Source: Bryobacterales bacterium
GTDB lineage: Bacteria > Acidobacteriota > Terriglobia > Bryobacterales > Bryobacteraceae
DNA length: 11,619 nucleotides
Direction: 5' to 3'
Assembly: GCA_003142355.1 (NCBI GenBank)
Contig: PLMF01000363.1
Location: 1 to 11,619, forward strand
The position numbers and the translations under genes were made by a program. The number at the start of each line of letters is the position of its first letter. The stretch's first letter is position 1. The notes below the pieces were generated by a model. The model saw nothing but the letters and a program-made list of their open reading frames with translations. It had not been told where the DNA came from and did not search any database. Of this stretch, positions 1 to 6,193 are shown one piece after another.

Positions 1-71
1 GGGCGGACCCCCTGGTCCGCGGCCGACGCCCTCGTCGGCCTGTCGGGAGGCGGGTCCAGGGGGACCCGCGC
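1..71. repeat. REP-like cluster of three tandem hairpins
   Basis: Three perfect hairpins stand almost side by side. The first is GCGGACC (3-9), loop CCCT, GGTCCGC (14-20). The second is GGCCGACG (21-28), loop CCCT, CGTCGGCC (33-40). The third is GCGGGTCC (50-57), loop AGGG, GGACCCGC (62-69). The third loop is the reverse complement of the other two, so it is an inverted copy of the first. The stems of the first and third differ by paired, compensatory changes. The third stem is preceded by GGAG, which recalls the tetranucleotide at the foot of RAYT-associated REPs, but this may be chance. The cluster lies just upstream of a gene start and may continue left of the window. It could be a REP-like element or, less likely, a terminator for an unseen upstream gene; no T-tract is present. 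Confidence 0.75.
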
Positions 72-78
72 GAACTGT

Positions 79-1374
79 ATGCGCCGAGCGGTCTCTCTGC
101 TCTTTCTTGCCGTCTTCTGTGTGCCCGCGCAGGACCTCCCGCCGGAGGTCCTCACCCTGGCCCGCATCCACGACCGGGTGCGGGAAGCCGTCGAACGGCT
201 GCCGGATTGCACCTGTGTCGAAACCGTGGCCCGCTTCCGGAAGCCCGCCGGTAGGGATCTCAAGCCCTTAGACCGCGTGGTTCTGCAGATTTTGTTTAGC
301 GGCGGCAAAGAGCTGTTCGCGTCCCCCGGCGATACGCACTGGGAGACCAACCCGTTCGCCTTCCTGGCCAGCGGCATGATGGGCAATGGCCTCTTCGCCC
401 TGAACCTCAAAAACATCTTTCTCGACAACCACTCCGTCATCCGGTACAAAGGCGACGAATCCCCCACCGGGCGTCGCGAAGCCCGCTACGATTTCCACAT
501 ATCGCGGATGTCGAGCGGCTATACGGTCCAGCACGCGGGCGCTTCCGGCGTGGTGGCGGAGCGCGGCTCTTTCTGGGCCGACCCCGAAACGTACGATCTT
601 CGCCGGCTGGAGTTTCACGCCGACGAGATTCCGCCCGAGTTGCTTTACGCCGATATCTCCACCACCATCGACTACAATCGCGTACGCATCGGCGGGAGCG
701 ACATCCTGCTGCCACAGACCGCCGATATGCGAACCATCGGCGTGGATGGCGTGGAGAACCGGAACCACATCGAATTCACTCACTGCCAGGGATTCCATGC
801 CGAAAGCACGCTGGTTTTCGGCGCCGCCCGCGATGCCTCGCCCGCCGCGGGCCCGCCCGCAGCGCCGTCCAAGCCGGCCGCGGCGGAAGGCACGCTGCCG
901 CCGGAGCTTGGCATCGCGGTCGCTTTGAGTACTCCCCTTGACGATCGCGCCGCCGTCGGATCGCTCATCCAGGGGAAGGTAGTGGGCAGCGTTAGGCAAA
1001 AGGAAAAGGTCCTGGTTCCCGATGGCGCGTCCGTCGAAGGCCGCATCCGCCGCCTGGAGCGCTATTCCGACGCCGGCGACTACTTCATCGTGGCATTGGA
1101 ATTCACACGCCTCGAAACGCCCGGCGGAAACCTGCGCTTCTACGCGGACCTCCAGGATGTCGACCGCCGCGAAGGCGCCGAAATGGTGCTCAGCGACACC
1201 ACGCGCGTGGAGCGGGGCGGAACCAACACCCTGACGTGGGAGAACACATACGGCCAGCGGATCTGGACGCACGAAGTGCCCGGCGTGGGAACATTTTTCG
1301 TCCGCGGTTCCAGTTTCTCTCTGCCGCCCGGTTTCAAGACAATGTGGAAGACGCAACGCTACCCGCTGCCGTAA
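79..1374 (+). CDS. Secreted protein of unknown function, two-part architecture
   Basis: I do not recognise a named family. The 431-residue product begins with a likely Sec signal peptide: R2-R3, then a hydrophobic stretch at about 4-16, with probable cleavage after the VPA ending at residue 17. The protein is therefore probably periplasmic or exported. Residues about 20-248 form a first region with three cysteines (43, 45, 236). A Pro/Ala-rich linker follows at about 249-271. The C-terminal part (about 274-360) has the pattern of an entry LPPELGIAVALSTPLDD, then VLVPDGASVEGRI (311-323), then a strand-rich stretch. This pattern resembles the beta-rich domain of VirB10/TrbI-like proteins ('LPxGTxVxGxV'), but no conjugation genes are nearby, so the resemblance is structural at most. 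ATG 79 has no strong Shine-Dalgarno sequence; it was chosen because the signal peptide starts there. The gene stands alone between the hairpin cluster and a toxin-antitoxin pair. Confidence 0.85.
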   Translation: MRRAVSLLFLAVFCVPAQDLPPEVLTLARIHDRVREAVERLPDCTCVETVARFRKPAGRDLKPLDRVVLQILFSGGKELFASPGDTHWETNPFAFLASGMMGNGLFALNLKNIFLDNHSVIRYKGDESPTGRREARYDFHISRMSSGYTVQHAGASGVVAERGSFWADPETYDLRRLEFHADEIPPELLYADISTTIDYNRVRIGGSDILLPQTADMRTIGVDGVENRNHIEFTHCQGFHAESTLVFGAARDASPAAGPPAAPSKPAAAEGTLPPELGIAVALSTPLDDRAAVGSLIQGKVVGSVRQKEKVLVPDGASVEGRIRRLERYSDAGDYFIVALEFTRLETPGGNLRFYADLQDVDRREGAEMVLSDTTRVERGGTNTLTWENTYGQRIWTHEVPGVGTFFVRGSSFSLPPGFKTMWKTQRYPLP

Positions 1375-1412
1375 TCCCACATTCTGTTAAACTATGAGTG
1401 GGCCTGAAAGCC

Positions 1413-1679
1413 ATGAACCTCAAGCGTACACATATTGTAATTCCCGAACACCTGGCCACTCAGATCGACACTCTCGTCGGCAAACGGGGTCGCAGCGCTT
1501 TTCTCACGCAAGCGGCCGAGAAAGAGCTCAAGCGTTTGCGCCAGCTCAAGGCTCTGGCTGCCGCCACCGGCTCATGGAAAGACAAGGACCACCCCGAGCT
1601 CAAACAGGGAGCGGCCAAGTGGGTGGACAGGCTGCGCGGGCAGGATGAGAGCCGCTTTCAAAAAGTGACCATGCGCTGA
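1413..1679 (+). CDS. Ribbon-helix-helix antitoxin (VapB-like)
   Basis: This is an 88-residue protein whose N-terminus fits a ribbon-helix-helix DNA-binding fold: a short strand RTHIVI (5-10), a first helix at about 11-23, a turn with GKRGRS, and a second helix at about 28-42. The charged C-terminal half (43-88), rich in K, D and E, would be the toxin-neutralising segment. Its stop codon is one base from the start of a PIN toxin gene, the usual antitoxin-toxin order. In this family the antitoxin binds and blocks the toxin and represses its own promoter. An upstream in-frame GTG at 1398 is possible, adding five residues. ATG 1413 is preferred because the family fold starts right after it. No strong ribosome binding site is visible. 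The family call rests on size, fold pattern and partner. Confidence 0.85.
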   Translation: MNLKRTHIVIPEHLATQIDTLVGKRGRSAFLTQAAEKELKRLRQLKALAAATGSWKDKDHPELKQGAAKWVDRLRGQDESRFQKVTMR

Positions 1680-1680
1680 A

Positions 1681-2073
1681 ATGGCCACTTTCCTGCTCGA
1701 CACCAGCGTCATCATCGACGCCATCAACGGCAAGCGCGATCGCGGCCAATTCCTCAAAGGACTCTTGGAGCAAGGCCACCTGCTGGCTTGTTGCCCCATC
1801 AACGTCACCGAAGTTTACGCCGGCCTGCGGCCCAAAGAGGAGGCCGTTACACAAGAACTTCTGGAGAGCCTGGAATACTACCCCATCACGTGGGGTATCG
1901 CGCGCCTGGCCGGCCTGCTCAAGCGTGACTATGCCCGCAAAGGCGTGACTTTGGCGACCACCGATGCGACCATCGCCGCCGTGGCGCTCCACCACCATCT
2001 CGCGCTCATTACCGACAATCTGAAACACTATCCCATGCAGGACCTGTCGCTCTACCCGATGCCGGAAGCCTGA
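1681..2073 (+). CDS. vapC: PIN-domain ribonuclease toxin (VapC-like)
   Basis: The 130-residue product is the usual length for a single PIN domain. The acidic metal-binding residues are all present: D7 in FLLDTSVIID, E44 in NVTEVYAG, D95 in TTDATIAA and D112 in ITDNLKHY. An intact Mg2+-dependent RNase site is therefore expected. VapC toxins cleave tRNA or rRNA and stop translation until bound by their antitoxin; the target of this one cannot be read from sequence. It is translated directly after the ribbon-helix-helix antitoxin, with a one-base gap (TGA A ATG), which implies translational coupling. Its end converges with the receptor gene on the other strand, only 19 bases away, and no obvious terminator lies between. 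Confidence 0.93.
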   Translation: MATFLLDTSVIIDAINGKRDRGQFLKGLLEQGHLLACCPINVTEVYAGLRPKEEAVTQELLESLEYYPITWGIARLAGLLKRDYARKGVTLATTDATIAAVALHHHLALITDNLKHYPMQDLSLYPMPEA

Positions 2074-2092
2074 AGCGTGCCTGGCCGGAACC

Positions 2093-4375
2093 TCACCTCT
2101 CGAACACAATCCCCGCGCTCGGCAGAATGGGGAACATCTTGTCGAGCGTGATGTACGCCTGGTGGGTGCTCGAAGTGTAGCCGTTAAAGCTCTCAAACAC
2201 GTAGTTGGTGCGGTCGGCCAGGTTGATCGCCTCGCCGAACAGCGTCAGCTTCCACTTGTCTTTCGTCCAGGACTTGTTGATGCGGAAGTCCGCGCGCTGG
2301 TAGGGATCGAGCCGCAGTTGGTTGCGGCTGCTGGTGAGATAGTAGTTCGCGCCGCTCATGCGCAGATAACCGGGGATCGGGAAGCCGCTGCCGTAACTCC
2401 ACTTGAGGCTCAGGTTGACGGTCGGGCGCAGACGGTAACTGCCGTAGATATTCATGGTGTGGCGCTGATCGTAATCGGAAGGAAACCGGTTCCCGGAGCC
2501 CGCCGGTTCCCGGCTGTCGCGCATGCCGGTACGGCCAAAGGCATAGGAAATCCAACCGTTGAAGCGGTTGGCGCTGGTGCGCTGCAAGAAGAATTCGAAG
2601 CCGCGCGAGTATCCGCGAAGAGAATTGCAATAGAGAGGGTTGGCGGGCGGAACGAAAACCTTGCCCGTGGTCAGCAGGCGGGGCTCATAGAGCGGCTGAA
2701 AGGGAAGGTCGCGATCGGCGCGATTGTAATATTCGGCGCGGATTCGCGTGCGCGGGCCGAGCCGGTGTTCGATGGCGGCGAGGGCCTGGTTGGAGCGAAT
2801 CGGCAGAAGGCTGCGCGCGCCCAGCGGAGAGGTCAGCAGGGAAATCTCCGGGTACTGCGCATATTGCCCCCAACCGAGATGGAGGAGCGTGGCCGGCGTC
2901 AGAACGAAAGCCACCGAGGCTTGCGGCGACACCACCGAGACGCCATCGATGGAGTGATGGTCCCAGCGCGCGCCGGCGGTGGCGTGCAGGCGGCCGGACC
3001 AGGCCATCCACGACTGTTGCACGTAGCCGCCGGTGTGCACAGCGGTCCCGTTGAAGTGGTCGAGCAGGCGCGGCGCCGGTGAATTCGACTGGTATTGGCT
3101 GGCGTATCCTCCGTCGCGCACCCGCCGCACGGACCAGCCTGCGTCGAGCGGGCTGCGCGCGTTCCACATCCAGGTAACCGTGGCGTTCCAGACCCACTCG
3201 CCGTAATAGCCGGCGCCCAGCGGAAGACCGGTCGGATTACTGTCGCTATACTTCTCCCGCATCCAGGCGGCGTGGTTTACAACCAGCAATTTGTCGGTGG
3301 GAGCGTAACGCCAGCCCAGGTTGCCGAGGGTGTAATGGTAGCCCGCGCCCATCAGCGAATTGATCCCCAGCTTTTGACGGACGGCGGAGCGGTCGAGGTC
3401 GGAATAGCTCTCGAGGACGTAGAGGGTGATGTTGTTCTTGGCGGTGAGGTCGTAGGTCAGGCGGCCTTGCGCGTCCTCCATGCCGAAGACCAGCGAGGTG
3501 TCGGGGAAGGTGCGCTCGAGGATGTACTGCAAATAGCTCTTGCGCGCGCCGGCCAGCCACGAGCCGCGCTTCTTCTTGCCCAGCGGCCCCTCCGCCATGA
3601 CCCCCGCGTTGGAGGCGCTGGCGGTGACGCGAAAGGTTTCGGCGTTGCGGTCGCCGTCGCGCGTGTGGACCTCGAGCGCGCCCGCGCTGCGGTCCTCGAA
3701 GCGTACCGGGTAGGCGCCTTCGTGCAACTCGAGTTCCTCCACCATGTCGCCGTTGAAGGCCGTGCCGGAGCCGCTGAAGGTCTGCCCCTCGAGCATGTGA
3801 AACGGCGCGTGCAGCAGGACGCCGTCGAGGTACAGGCCGATGCGGCTGTAATCGGCTCCGCGAAGCGAGAAGCGCGCGTCGAAATCGTTGTTCGAGCTGA
3901 CGCCCGGCAGGCCCTGCACGGCGCGCAGCGGATCGTCGGCCAGCACGCTGGCCAGGTTCTTGGCGTCGTTGCCGGCCAGGACCAGCGTGGCGGGGCTGTC
4001 CTGGCGCGCGGTTTCGAAGGGTCCGGCCTCCACCACCACGGTCTCGGTGCGGCGGAAAGTTTCGGGGCTGAGGATGACTTCGAATTCCTTGACATCACCG
4101 GCGTCCAGATGGAAGGGACGCTTCACCAGGTGGTAGCCGACCGTCGAGACGTTGAGCACGTAATCCCCGGGCGCGACCGATGGGATGCGGAAATGGCCGG
4201 TATTGTCGGAGGTGACCCGATACGCGCCGCCGACGAGCTGGACCACCACATTGGCGAGCGCCTCGCCGCCGTGCGCGTCCACCACCGAGCCGCGGACCTC
4301 GCCGGGCGTCTGCGCCTGAACCGGCGGCAGAACCAGCGCGAGGCCCCAGAGAAGCACCAACCGGAGCGGTCTCAA
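2093..4375 (-). CDS. TonB-dependent outer-membrane receptor with N-terminal carboxypeptidase-regulatory-like domain
   Basis: This 760-residue protein has a signal peptide with likely cleavage after VQA (residue 21). A carboxypeptidase-regulatory-like beta-sandwich follows (about 25-103; GSVVDAHGGEALANVVV and later GHFRIPSVAPGDYVL). A TonB-box-like ETVVVEA (111-117) comes next, then a plug domain (about 125-240, with SLRGADYSRIGLYLDGV). The remainder is a large beta-barrel rich in alternating aromatic strands, e.g. RGFEFFLQRT and SYAFGRTGMR. It is expected in the outer membrane, importing a ligand with energy from TonB-ExbBD. The substrate is not readable; no SusD, sulfatase or glycan genes are adjacent. 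At 760 residues it is shorter than the roughly 1000-residue Oar-like receptors common in Acidobacteriota. The start appears to be TTG (4375), since no ATG or GTG gives a better signal peptide and no clear Shine-Dalgarno is seen. The C-terminus ends GIVFER rather than in a terminal aromatic residue. Confidence 0.93.
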   Translation of the reverse strand: MRPLRLVLLWGLALVLPPVQAQTPGEVRGSVVDAHGGEALANVVVQLVGGAYRVTSDNTGHFRIPSVAPGDYVLNVSTVGYHLVKRPFHLDAGDVKEFEVILSPETFRRTETVVVEAGPFETARQDSPATLVLAGNDAKNLASVLADDPLRAVQGLPGVSSNNDFDARFSLRGADYSRIGLYLDGVLLHAPFHMLEGQTFSGSGTAFNGDMVEELELHEGAYPVRFEDRSAGALEVHTRDGDRNAETFRVTASASNAGVMAEGPLGKKKRGSWLAGARKSYLQYILERTFPDTSLVFGMEDAQGRLTYDLTAKNNITLYVLESYSDLDRSAVRQKLGINSLMGAGYHYTLGNLGWRYAPTDKLLVVNHAAWMREKYSDSNPTGLPLGAGYYGEWVWNATVTWMWNARSPLDAGWSVRRVRDGGYASQYQSNSPAPRLLDHFNGTAVHTGGYVQQSWMAWSGRLHATAGARWDHHSIDGVSVVSPQASVAFVLTPATLLHLGWGQYAQYPEISLLTSPLGARSLLPIRSNQALAAIEHRLGPRTRIRAEYYNRADRDLPFQPLYEPRLLTTGKVFVPPANPLYCNSLRGYSRGFEFFLQRTSANRFNGWISYAFGRTGMRDSREPAGSGNRFPSDYDQRHTMNIYGSYRLRPTVNLSLKWSYGSGFPIPGYLRMSGANYYLTSSRNQLRLDPYQRADFRINKSWTKDKWKLTLFGEAINLADRTNYVFESFNGYTSSTHQAYITLDKMFPILPSAGIVFER

Positions 4376-4433
4376 TGAAGGAATAATAGCCGATTTGCGG
4401 CAGGCGTGCGCCGGGGCGTGGTGGAGGGACTAG

Positions 4434-4556
4434 TCCGACATCTGTGTCAGCACCCTAGCCGAATACATCCAAGCTATGGGCGGCCGGCTCGGAATCCGCG
4501 CCGTGTTCAAAGATCGAGACGTGCGGATCACGCAATTCGAGCAGTTGGCAAGCTAG
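4434..4556 (+). pseudogene. C-terminal remnant of an XRE/HTH-type antitoxin
   Basis: An open stretch between two stop codons encodes about 40 residues: S-D-I-C-V, then STLAEYIQAMGGRLGIRAVF, then KDRDVRITQFEQLAS and TAG. This matches, from memory, the C-terminal tail of XRE-family antitoxins paired with RelE/HigB-like toxins, typically 'MYVSTLxxYIxAMGGxLEIxAxFxDxxVxITQF'. The helix-turn-helix half is absent and an in-frame TAG (4431-4433) sits just before it. It lacks a start codon and is therefore a relic, not a gene. The rest of the 4376-4639 gap shows nothing else coding. It must also contain the receptor's promoter; a TATTAT on the minus strand (4388-4383) lies so close to the TTG start that it would give an almost leaderless message. 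Confidence 0.65.
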
Positions 4557-4639
4557 ACAGCGTCCCAGACAGGACCTCTTGCGCTGAGCATAATCGCGCC
4601 CTGGGGTCGGAAGGACTGGTACCGCCGAGGAGGCCGGCG

Positions 4640-5041
4640 TCAATCCTTGACAGCCACGCCGGAGATGCCGGATATCCCCGCGCGCCGCGCGCGCTGAACG
4701 AAGGATTTGTCGAATGAGACGAATGCGGCGGCGGGCGGTCTGCTACTCAAGTGCAGTGCGTCGGCGAGTTCAATTCCGTGCGCCGTGAGCGCCAGCGCGG
4801 CGGCCACCGACGATTCATCTTCCGCGCGTACGTTCTTGAGGCCGAGCAATTTCGTGAAGGCGTTGCGAACGGCACTCTCCTCAAATCCGTAGAGGCTGCG
4901 GAGCACCCAGCCGGTTTCGAGCAATACCGTTTTCGCAATCCAGATTGGCTCGGACGCGAACAGCCGTCGCGCCGCGGCATCCTGTTCAGGTTCGTCGCCA
5001 GTCAGCAGCCGGACTAATACGTTAGTATCGACCGCGATCAT
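4640..5041 (-). CDS. PIN-domain ribonuclease toxin (VapC-like)
   Basis: The 133-residue product is a single PIN domain. Its acidic site is complete: D5 in MIAVDTNVLVRLL, E42 in VLLETGWVL, D94 in ELADALHL and D111 in VSFDKSF. It should be a metal-dependent RNase toxin. The opening 'AVDTNVLVRLLTGD' is of a different subgroup from the toxin at 1681, so the two pairs are not recent duplicates. ATG 5041 is preceded by GAGG about eight bases upstream. It lies inside the end of the antitoxin gene, with a 20-base overlap, which couples their translation. The RNA target is unknown. Confidence 0.92.
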   Translation of the reverse strand: MIAVDTNVLVRLLTGDEPEQDAAARRLFASEPIWIAKTVLLETGWVLRSLYGFEESAVRNAFTKLLGLKNVRAEDESSVAAALALTAHGIELADALHLSSRPPAAAFVSFDKSFVQRARRAGISGISGVAVKD

Positions 5042-5288
5042 GGCGTCGCCTCACTTCCCGGACGATGGCCTCACGCATCTGCGCGGGCGTTTTCGATTTG
5101 CGGCTGGACCGCAGACTGCCGGCCACCTCTTCGAGATTTGTGTCGGGGAAACGGGCCGCGGGGCGGAGCAGAATTCCATCACCGGTTTCTTCGACCTCGA
5201 ATTCCGTGCCCGGCCCCCACGCCCGGGAATCCCGGATGCCCTTAGGCAGGATGATCTGGCCCTTGGTCGAAAGCCGTGTGGTTTCCAT
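5022..5288 (-). CDS. AbrB/MazE-type (SpoVT-AbrB domain) antitoxin
   Basis: This 88-residue protein begins METTRLSTKGQIILPKGIRD, the classic AbrB swapped-hairpin signature (S-T-K-G-Q-x-x-L-P-K). It continues GTEFEVEETGDGILLRP (27-43). The C-terminal part (about 50-88: DTNLEEVAGSLR, then a very basic tail) would contact the toxin. The domain binds DNA as a dimer and normally represses its own operon. The same frame stays open far upstream to 5801, but that extension runs through hairpin repeats and has no domain sense, so ATG 5288 is chosen. The gene precedes and overlaps the PIN toxin. AbrB-type antitoxins paired with PIN toxins are a known VapBC arrangement. Confidence 0.9.
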   Translation of the reverse strand: METTRLSTKGQIILPKGIRDSRAWGPGTEFEVEETGDGILLRPAARFPDTNLEEVAGSLRSSRKSKTPAQMREAIVREVRRRHDRGRY

Positions 5289-5290
5289 CG

Positions 5291-5312
5291 GTAAGACTCT
5301 AGTAAGATTATG
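5291..5312 (-). promoter_or_regulatory. Candidate antitoxin promoter with direct repeats
   Basis: On the minus strand a CATAAT (5312-5307), five of six matches to the -10 consensus, lies 18 bases upstream of the antitoxin ATG. No good -35 is seen 17 bases further up. On the plus strand GTAAGA occurs twice (5291-5296 and 5302-5307), 11 bases apart, about one helical turn. The repeats sit between the possible -10 and the start codon, which would suit an autoregulatory operator. This is inference from position and spacing only. Confidence 0.3.
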
Positions 5313-5379
5313 CCACAACGCCTGTGCGATTGCGCCGATCTGTAAGGGGCCACGCAAAAATAGACTCTCGGCCACCGCC

Positions 5380-5491
5380 GTGGCGCAGACTCTTAGTCTG
5401 CCGCGTCCCGACTCATCGGGACGCGCTTTTTGAGCACGCCCGCAGGCGTCCCGATGAGTCGGGACGCGACAGGCACGAGTGCCTGCGCCAC
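5380..5491. repeat. Inverted pair of two-hairpin REP-like units
   Basis: Two units of 45 and 46 bases (5380-5424 and 5446-5491) are inverted copies around a 21-base spacer. Each unit reads GTGGCGCAG, a small hairpin, then a larger GC hairpin. In the left unit the small hairpin is GCAGACT (5385-5391), CTT, AGTCTGC. The larger is CGCGTCCCGA (5402-5411), loop CTCA, TCGGGACGCG (5416-5425). In the right unit the larger is GCGTCCCGA (5446-5454), loop TGAG, TCGGGACGC. The small hairpin there is CAGGCA (5470-5475), CGAG, TGCCTG. The small stems differ between units yet both pair perfectly, a sign that structure is conserved. The element separates the end of the long operon from the antitoxin promoter and might stop or stabilise the operon's 3' end. 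A T-run (5427-5431) follows the left hairpin only on the plus strand, where no gene lies upstream. Confidence 0.8.
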
Positions 5492-5533
5492 ATGGCCCAC
5501 GCAGCCAATGTGAGGTTAATCCTGCGCTGCTCC

Positions 5534-6193
5534 CTATTTGCGGCCCACGCACGCCAGCACCCAACGGACTGCGGCCGATACGCGGGGGTCGTCCCGCTCG
5601 CCCTCCACCGCCAGCACGACGAACCGCTGGCCCAGCGCGATGGCCTGCACGGAGCTTGCGCGGACGGGCTCGGCGCGCTGCTGGAGCCCATGCGCCGGAT
5701 CGACCATCTGGAACGCGGCGCGGATGGGCGCGCGCACGGGTTCTCCTGGGCCGCACCGCTCGAACGCCACCGCGCCATCGGCCGCCAGCGTTGCGCGGCA
5801 ATGGCCGTCCGGAGCGGTGACGGAGACCGCTCCGCCGCTCGACCGCACCACCGCCGGCTCGAGGTCGCCCAGGGCCGCGCCAATCGCCGCGACGGCATCG
5901 TCGGGGGCGGGCTCGCCTTGCCCTGCCGAGACGAGCAACAGGCCGGCGCGGTCCACGCCGTATGCTTTCACCACTTGGGCGACGATGAAATCGGAGAGCG
6001 ATTGCGATATGCGGAACTCCGCGGTCGCAAACACGGCGCGGTTGCCGCGGCGGTCTTCAAGCGCCACCACTTTCACTCTTCCGGCGGCGGCGGTGCCGGC
6101 CTGGTAATCGGAATTGGCCGCCAGCAGGCCGGCCGCGAACAGCAGCTCAATAGCGCAACAGCCAGCGAGCCTTCTCGGTAACTTTTTCGGCAT
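5534..6193 (-). CDS. Secreted protein of unknown function, degenerate ceramidase-N-like
   Basis: This 219-residue product has an N-terminal signal peptide: basic KKLPRR, then a hydrophobic run to about residue 25. The segment at about 37-100 reads RVKVVALEDRRGNRAVFAT, then a helix (SLSDFIVAQVVKAYGV), then LLLVSAGQGEPAP. This order recalls the N-terminal domain of neutral/alkaline ceramidases ('...VALEDxxGxRAVLVTxDLxG... LLLSATHTHSGP'). Here the metal-binding His-x-His is replaced by Gly-Gln-Gly, so no ceramidase activity is expected. The likeness is from memory and weak. The start is uncertain: ATG 6193 is preferred for its compact signal peptide, ATG 6208 is next, and both lie inside the end of the E1 beta gene. 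The gene is the last of the operon by overlap, but its function does not obviously relate to 2-oxoacid oxidation. Confidence 0.75.
   Translation of the reverse strand: MPKKLPRRLAGCCAIELLFAAGLLAANSDYQAGTAAAGRVKVVALEDRRGNRAVFATAEFRISQSLSDFIVAQVVKAYGVDRAGLLLVSAGQGEPAPDDAVAAIGAALGDLEPAVVRSSGGAVSVTAPDGHCRATLAADGAVAFERCGPGEPVRAPIRAAFQMVDPAHGLQQRAEPVRASSVQAIALGQRFVVLAVEGERDDPRVSAAVRWVLACVGRK

Noticed and set aside
268..1380. Long minus-strand open frame opposite the secreted protein at 79-1374
   Set aside because: No domain or signal logic; the plus-strand frame has a signal peptide and coherent protein features.
1879..1897. Perfect 7-bp palindrome TACCCCA-TCACG-TGGGGTA
   Set aside because: It lies inside the vapC coding sequence, has no second copy in the window and no T-tract; probably chance.
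3095..4378. Long plus-strand open frame (427 codons) opposite the receptor gene
   Set aside because: It is antisense to the receptor, lacks recognisable domains and is low in complexity (Val/Ala/Gly/Arg-rich); GC-rich third positions keep the opposite strand free of stops.
4406..4717. Plus-strand open frame of 103 codons upstream of the receptor
   Set aside because: No recognisable domain and Arg-rich; it overlaps the XRE remnant in a different frame and runs into the PIN toxin gene antisense.
5402..5431. Rho-independent terminator on the plus strand (GC hairpin then TTTTT)
   Set aside because: No plus-strand gene lies upstream to terminate, and the T-run is separated from the stem; it is better explained as part of the inverted repeat.
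5289..5801. Upstream extension of the AbrB-type antitoxin frame
   Set aside because: The extension reads through the hairpin repeats and into the opposite end of the ceramidase-like gene, with Arg/Ala/Gly-rich nonsense; the AbrB domain begins at ATG 5288.
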